This document shows, one piece after another, positions 10,782-13,807 of a DNA stretch of 13,807 bases. Made by a program: the position numbers and the translations under genes. Positions within the stretch are counted from its first letter, which is position 1, and each line of letters opens with the position of its first letter. Under the pieces are notes generated by a model. That model was not told the DNA's origin, ran no database searches, and was given only the letters and a program-made list of their open reading frames with translations. The stretch is from positions 1 through 13,807 of the forward strand of contig JAEZXM010000342.1 of the NCBI GenBank assembly GCA_023419875.1, in the 5' to 3' direction. Source of the stretch: Pseudomonadota bacterium. GTDB lineage: Bacteria; Myxococcota; Myxococcia; Myxococcales; Anaeromyxobacteraceae.

Positions 10782-11675
10782 ATGACCCAGCCCAGGCGAA
10801 TCACACCTGGCGCGACCGTGATGATCACGCGCCGGTGCTTCGGGCGGATGCTGCTTCTCCGCCCATCAAAAGCCACCAACGAGCTCTTCCACTACCTGCT
10901 CGCGGCGGCGGCGAAACGCTGCGAGATCCTGATCCACGCGTTCTGCGTGATGTCGAATCACTACCACTGCGTCCTGACCGACCCTCTGGGCAAGCTGCCG
11001 TTGTTCGAGCAGTACCTGGACGGCTTGGTGGCTCGGGCGTTCAACGCAATTCACGGAAGGTGGGAGTCATTCTGGTCGCCGGGCTCGTACAGCGCGGTGC
11101 GCTTGCTCTCGCCCGCCGCCATCGTCGAAAAGGCTGCCTACGTGCTTTCGAACCCGGTCGCTGCCGGGCTGGTGAGGCGTGGTTCGGAGTGGCCAGGCCT
11201 CTGGGGTGCGGCCGGGGTGTCCGGGGGCTGCTCAGGGCGTGTCGATCGGCCCGCGGGGTTCTTCCAGGAGAACGGATGCATGCCCGTGTTCGCTACGCTC
11301 GTACTGAGCTGTCCGCCGGGCTTCGAGTCCGTGGAGGCCTTCCGCGACCAGCTGCTCGCCGCCATCACGCGGCTCGAGGACCGTGCTGCCCGGAAGCTCT
11401 CGCTGCGAGGACAAGCGCTCCAGGGGGCCAAGCGCGTACTGGCCCAGAGTCCGTTTGCCCGACCTTCCAGCAACGAGCAACGACGCGGGATGAAGCCCCG
11501 CGTCGCCGAACGCGACAGGTGGAAACGAGTCGAGGCACTCACCAGACTCGCGCACTTCGTGAGCGACTATCGCAGAGCATGGAAGGACTTCGCTCGGGGT
11601 CTCCGCGAGACAGTCTTTCCACACGGGACGTACTGGATGAGGGTGGCGCACGGGGTCCGGTGCGCCGCCGGATGA
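10782..11675 (+). CDS. REP-associated tyrosine transposase (RAYT, Y1/HUH family) with C-terminal extension
   Basis: This 297-residue protein (numbered from the ATG at 10782; a GTG at 10776 is an in-frame alternative) opens with ITRRCFGRMLLLRP and a helix-rich segment. It carries the metal-binding HUH-type pair His60-Tyr-His62 in MSNHYHCVLTD. The catalytic tyrosine is probably Tyr120 in KAAYVLSNPVAAGLV. These features define single-strand-cutting Y1 transposases of the RAYT branch, which act on REP hairpins and hence probably on the repeats seen around it. The conserved catalytic part ends near residue 145. About 150 more residues follow, rich in Arg and ending in a FPHGTYWMRVAHGV motif that I recall from a long RAYT subgroup in Myxococcota and similar bacteria. 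All catalytic residues are present and the frame is intact, so it may be active. No convincing ribosome-binding site is visible. Confidence 0.92.
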   Translation: MTQPRRITPGATVMITRRCFGRMLLLRPSKATNELFHYLLAAAAKRCEILIHAFCVMSNHYHCVLTDPLGKLPLFEQYLDGLVARAFNAIHGRWESFWSPGSYSAVRLLSPAAIVEKAAYVLSNPVAAGLVRRGSEWPGLWGAAGVSGGCSGRVDRPAGFFQENGCMPVFATLVLSCPPGFESVEAFRDQLLAAITRLEDRAARKLSLRGQALQGAKRVLAQSPFARPSSNEQRRGMKPRVAERDRWKRVEALTRLAHFVSDYRRAWKDFARGLRETVFPHGTYWMRVAHGVRCAAG

Positions 11676-11763
11676 AGCCGCGAAGCTCGCGGACCTGCTC
11701 ACGCTCGGGCGCGCCGTAGTCAGGACGTGCAGGCTGGTCAGCACGCCAAGGTGAACCCGCGAG

Positions 11764-11791
11764 CCGGTGGTACACTATAGGTGTATGCCGG
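11764..11791. repeat. Imperfect palindrome, candidate operator
   Basis: TACAC (11771-11775) and GTGTA (11781-11785) are inverted around TATAG, with CCGG on each outer side (11764-11767 and 11788-11791). This AT-containing centre stands out from its GC-rich surroundings. It could be a protein-binding site or a remnant. No -35 element was found at a suitable distance to support a promoter. Confidence 0.35.
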
Positions 11792-11924
11792 GCCTTCCGC
11801 CCACCGCTCTCGCGGGGCCTTGCCCCCTGGGAGGCTTCGGATGGCGAGCCCAACTCGGCGTGGGTGGGTGATGGGTGAGCAAGGAAGAGGAGAGGAGCCG
11901 GCTCGTGTTCGCCATCAAGAAATG

Positions 11925-11937
11925 ACTCTGGGACGGG
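11925..11937 (-). repeat. RAYT-associated repeat core, right flank of transposase
   Basis: ACTCTGGGACGGG is the exact reverse complement of the core found left of the transposase, so the gene lies between inverted copies. The preceding base is G, as in the left copy 10655-10667 read on the other strand and in the copy at 12151. Confidence 0.85.
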
Positions 11938-11981
11938 ATTCGCGGGACGGGATTCGCGGGACGGGATTCGCGGGATTCGCG
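11933..11981 (+). repeat. 14-base tandem repeat, three full units plus part
   Basis: ACGGGATTCGCGGG occurs three times without change (11933-11946, 11947-11960, 11961-11974), followed by a partial ATTCGCG. The array starts inside the core repeat and repeats its GGGACGGG part, so it appears to be a local expansion of the repeat end, perhaps by slippage. Confidence 0.9.
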
Positions 11982-12150
11982 CGCGGCCATCCACCAGGCT
12001 CCCGGCCGAGCGAAACGCGAACGGCTTGCGAGTCACCCGGCCCGCGCCCGCACGGGATTGGCGCGCGATCCGCGTGAGGCGACGCGGGCTTGCGCAGGGG
12101 AACTTGATCCAGCCGGAACGGGTCGCGCGCAATACCTGCACGGGGAAACG

Positions 12151-12163
12151 ACTCTGGGACGGG
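12151..12163 (-). repeat. RAYT-associated repeat core in the regulator leader
   Basis: ACTCTGGGACGGG ends 25 bases before the chosen regulator start. It has the same orientation as the copy at 11925. The preceding GAAACG resembles the GAAATG before that copy, suggesting that a slightly longer unit is shared. Confidence 0.85.
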
Positions 12164-12188
12164 TATGCGCCTTGCTACGTGGGGGAGC

Positions 12189-13559
12189 ATGGCTCGCGAA
12201 CGCATCCTGGTGATCGACTCCGACGCCCAAGCAGGCAAGGGGCTTCGATCGAAGCTGTGTGAGCGGGGCTTCGATGCGGTTGCGGCCGCCGGCACCGATG
12301 ACGCGCTCGCGCTCGTGCCGAGCTTCGCCCCGGGCGCGGTCCTCCTCGACGCGACGCTCCCGGAGGCTCAGGAGTTCACCAGTCGTCTGGCGGCTCTCGG
12401 CTCGGACGCCGCGATCGTAGTCACGGTCGTCCGTCATCACCTGGACGCGGCCGTGGCGGTGCTCCGCGCGGGTGCGGAGAGCTTCGTGCTCCGACCGGTC
12501 GAGATGGCCCAAGCCTGTCTGGCCCTCGAGCGAGCTCTCGAGCGGCGACGGCTTCGCCGTGAGCGCACCCGGCTTCGCGAGGAGATCCGCGCCCGGACGA
12601 TCCTGGTGGGATCGAGTCCGGCGCTCATGGCAGCACGGGAGCTCGTCGCGCGGGCGGGTCCGACGCGGGCGCCGGCGCTCTTCAGCGGCGATCCGGGCAC
12701 GGGCAAGGCTCACCTCGCGCAGGCGCTCCATGAAGCCTCGCCGCGCCGCGATGGACCCTTCGTTCGCGTGAGCTGCGCTGGGCTCTCCGAGCCGCTCCTC
12801 GAGGCCGAGCTCTTCGGGCACGGGCACGGCGGACTCCCCGAGACGGCCGGTTGGCGGGCGGGGCGTATCGAGCAGGCGCATGGCGGGACGCTCTTCCTCC
12901 AGGAGGTCGGCCGCCTGCCGGCGACGCTCCAGCTCCGACTGCTGGCGGTGATCCAGACCGGCCAGATCGAGCGGGTCGAGGGACCGCCGACGCAGGTGGA
13001 CGTACGCGTGGTCGCGTCCTCGCAGGAGGACCTCGCTCCTCGCGTCGAGCAGGGAAGGTTCCGAGAAGATCTCTACTACAGACTCGCGGTGATCTCGGCG
13101 GCGCTGCCTCCGCTCCGCGCCCGCCGCGACGACATTCCGGCCCTCGCGGCCCATTTCGTGTCCGAGGCGAGCACCACACTCGGCAAGGAGGTGCGCGGTC
13201 TCGCGCCAGGGGCGCTCGTGGCGCTGTTCTCCCACGGGTGGCCCGGCAACGTCCGTGAGCTCGCGGAGGCCATGCGCAGCGCCGTCGCGGCTGCCCGAGG
13301 GCGCGACGTCACCGTGCCCGACTTGCCGCCGCCGGTCCGGGCCGCCCGCGATGATGCGGAGCTGGCGGCCTTCCCGCTTCCTGGGTCCACCATGGAGGAG
13401 ATCGAGAGGGAGGCCATTCTCCGCGCCGTCGATCGCTGCGGAGGTTCGACCTCGCGGGCGGCAGAGCTCCTCGGCGTTTCGGTGCGCAAGGTGCAGTACC
13501 GGCTCAAGGAGTACCGGAGCGCGGGCGCACGCGCCCGGATTGGCGAGCTCCGGAACTGA
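12189..13559 (+). CDS. NtrC-family-like regulator (receiver, AAA+, Fis HTH) lacking GAFTGA
   Basis: This 456-residue protein begins with a receiver-like domain (residues 4-115) with Asp54 in LLDATLP as likely phosphoacceptor. The usual Lys before Pro is Arg102 (LRP), and the acidic pair is partly lost (VIDSD). The AAA+ domain has Walker A GDPGTGK (167-173), the conserved FREDLYYRL and the C-terminal GWPGNVREL. The surface loop that should read GAFTGA is GGLPET (214-219), and Walker B reads TLFLQE with Gln238 in place of Asp. A Fis-type helix-turn-helix follows (SRAAELLGVSVRKVQYRL). It probably binds DNA but is unlikely to activate sigma54 in the usual way. No partner kinase is visible. The ATG at 12189 was chosen because it precedes the conserved ERILVIDSD strand; ATG 12165 is possible and would begin right after the repeat. 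Confidence 0.88.
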   Translation: MARERILVIDSDAQAGKGLRSKLCERGFDAVAAAGTDDALALVPSFAPGAVLLDATLPEAQEFTSRLAALGSDAAIVVTVVRHHLDAAVAVLRAGAESFVLRPVEMAQACLALERALERRRLRRERTRLREEIRARTILVGSSPALMAARELVARAGPTRAPALFSGDPGTGKAHLAQALHEASPRRDGPFVRVSCAGLSEPLLEAELFGHGHGGLPETAGWRAGRIEQAHGGTLFLQEVGRLPATLQLRLLAVIQTGQIERVEGPPTQVDVRVVASSQEDLAPRVEQGRFREDLYYRLAVISAALPPLRARRDDIPALAAHFVSEASTTLGKEVRGLAPGALVALFSHGWPGNVRELAEAMRSAVAAARGRDVTVPDLPPPVRAARDDAELAAFPLPGSTMEEIEREAILRAVDRCGGSTSRAAELLGVSVRKVQYRLKEYRSAGARARIGELRN

Positions 13560-13682
13560 CCTGGCGCAGGCGCGCGGCCGCGGGTGCTCGCCCGGCCGCA
13601 ACGTTCTCGTGGACTTGGCGAGGTCCTGGCTTCACCCGGGCCGCTGGGCCGAGGGAAGGGTCTCGTCCGGCGCTCGGCCCCC
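13560..13682. other. Non-coding spacer downstream of the regulator
   Basis: Apart from the GC hairpin at 13574-13599, nothing recognisable lies here. Open frames across it are shadows without domains and run on into the tandem repeat. Confidence 0.5.
13574..13599 (+). terminator. GC hairpin after the regulator gene, possible terminator
   Basis: GCGGCCG (13574-13580) pairs with CGGCCGC (13593-13599), and the inner GG/CC can extend the stem. It begins 15 bases after the regulator stop, where a terminator would be expected. No T-run follows (AACGTTCTCG), so it is not a classical intrinsic terminator. Confidence 0.35.
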
Positions 13683-13807
13683 GAACATGGAGGAGGGCGC
13701 CTGGTGCGGGTCAGGCCAGGCGAGATGCACCAAGTACTCTGGGACGGGATCAGGACTCTGAACATGGAGGAGGGCGCCTGGTGCGGGTCAGGCCAGGCGA
13801 GATGCAC
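13683..13807 (+). repeat. 77-base tandem repeat, second copy cut by window end
   Basis: The 48 bases at 13683-13730 are repeated exactly at 13760-13807, giving a period of 77 bases; the second copy runs into the window end. Each copy holds an inverted repeat CGCCTGG/CCAGGCG (13698-13704 with 13716-13722, and 77 bases later), plus an alternative TGGTGC/GCACCA pairing. The first unit also includes the core ACTCTGGGACGGG at 13736 and a partial second ACTCTG at 13755. Confidence 0.88.
13736..13748 (-). repeat. RAYT-associated repeat core inside the 77-base tandem unit
   Basis: ACTCTGGGACGGG is identical to the cores at 11925 and 12151 and in the same orientation. It is followed by ATCAGG and a truncated ACTCTG. 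It lies over 2 kb from the transposase, showing that the motif is dispersed and not only part of one element. Confidence 0.85.

Larger units (their letters stand above)
10600..11937 (+). mobile_element. Candidate REP/RAYT unit: transposase gene with inverted flanking repeats
   Basis: A Y1-family transposase gene is bracketed by the core CCCGTCCCAGAGT on its left (10607 and 10655) and its reverse complement ACTCTGGGACGGG on its right (11925-11937). RAYT genes are known to sit singly between REP sequences and to be domesticated more often than freely mobile. The exact limits are inferred from the repeats; no target-site duplication was identified. Confidence 0.6.
11676..12188. other. 513-base non-coding stretch with repeats between transposase and regulator
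   Basis: No credible gene lies here. Open frames on both strands have no recognisable domain and run through the repeats. It contains an imperfect palindrome near 11764-11791, a small GC hairpin (GGGGC at 11814, GCCCC at 11822), a core repeat running into a 14-base tandem array (11925-11981) and another core copy (12151-12163) just before the regulator. The 12000-12140 part shows no feature I can name; it could be remnant sequence. Confidence 0.6.

Noticed and set aside
11443..11457. CCCAGAGTCCGTTT inside the transposase gene, resembling the right part of the left-flank repeat
   Set aside because: It lacks the CCCGT half of the core and lies in coding sequence; a chance match is likely.
11724..11748. 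Bulged hairpin CGTGC/GCACG after the transposase
   Set aside because: The stem is short and bulged with a long loop and no T-run; not distinguishable from background in this GC-rich DNA.
11814..11826. GGGGC/GCCCC hairpin with 3-base loop
   Set aside because: Five pairs in very GC-rich sequence are expected by chance, and no T-run follows.
11781..12077. Small plus-strand open frame after the transposase
   Set aside because: It runs through the tandem repeat, has no ribosome-binding site and no recognisable motif.
12104..12136. Possible sigma70 promoter (TTGATC, then AATACC)
   Set aside because: The spacing is about 21 bases and the -10 match is poor.
12157..12176. Possible sigma54 -24/-12 promoter ahead of the regulator
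   Set aside because: A GG-N10-GC spacing exists, but the surrounding bases do not match TGGCAC/TTGC well and the start would be too close to the gene.
12033..13601. 522-residue minus-strand open frame opposite the regulator
   Set aside because: The plus strand encodes clear AAA+ and HTH motifs; the antisense product has no recognisable domain and spans repeats.

Overview
The window is a GC-rich stretch typical of Myxococcota (former Deltaproteobacteria). The gene order, the protein style and a RAYT family common in that phylum suggest a relative of Anaeromyxobacter. The genus is an inference from remembered protein character, not from a search.

Bases 1-10621 hold one dense plus-strand respiratory operon that begins upstream of the window. 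It encodes most of alternative complex III, the quinol:electron acceptor oxidoreductase that replaces cytochrome bc1: actB (5' end missing), actC, actD, actE and actF. A small one-helix membrane protein of unknown function follows, then a SCO-type copper chaperone, then a complete caa3-type cytochrome c oxidase: coxB with a fused cytochrome c domain, coxA of the A2 subtype, coxC and coxD. Seven successive junctions are 4-base ATGA or GTGA stop/start overlaps. The next two genes overlap by 26 and 11 bases, and only coxD is preceded by a gap. The logic is a short electron path: quinol is oxidised by ActB/C/F, electrons pass through ActE-type cytochrome to the cytochrome domain and CuA of CoxB, and then to O2 at the CoxA haem-copper centre. 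The SCO protein would load CuA.

Bases 10600-12188 are a mobile and repeat region. A REP-associated tyrosine transposase (RAYT, Y1/HUH family) at 10782-11675 is flanked by inverted copies of a 13-base motif, CCCGTCCCAGAGT. Two direct copies lie to its left and one to its right, and the right-hand copy runs into a 14-base tandem repeat. More copies lie at 12151 and 13736, on either side of the next gene. The leftmost copy supplies the stop codon of coxD.

Bases 12189-13559 encode a protein with the architecture of an NtrC-family regulator (receiver, AAA+, Fis-type HTH). It lacks the sigma54-contacting GAFTGA motif and carries changes in Walker B and in the receiver. Bases 13560-13807 contain a GC hairpin and a 77-base tandem repeat cut by the window end; each full unit includes the RAYT-associated motif and a potential hairpin. 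No tRNA, rRNA or CRISPR array was seen.
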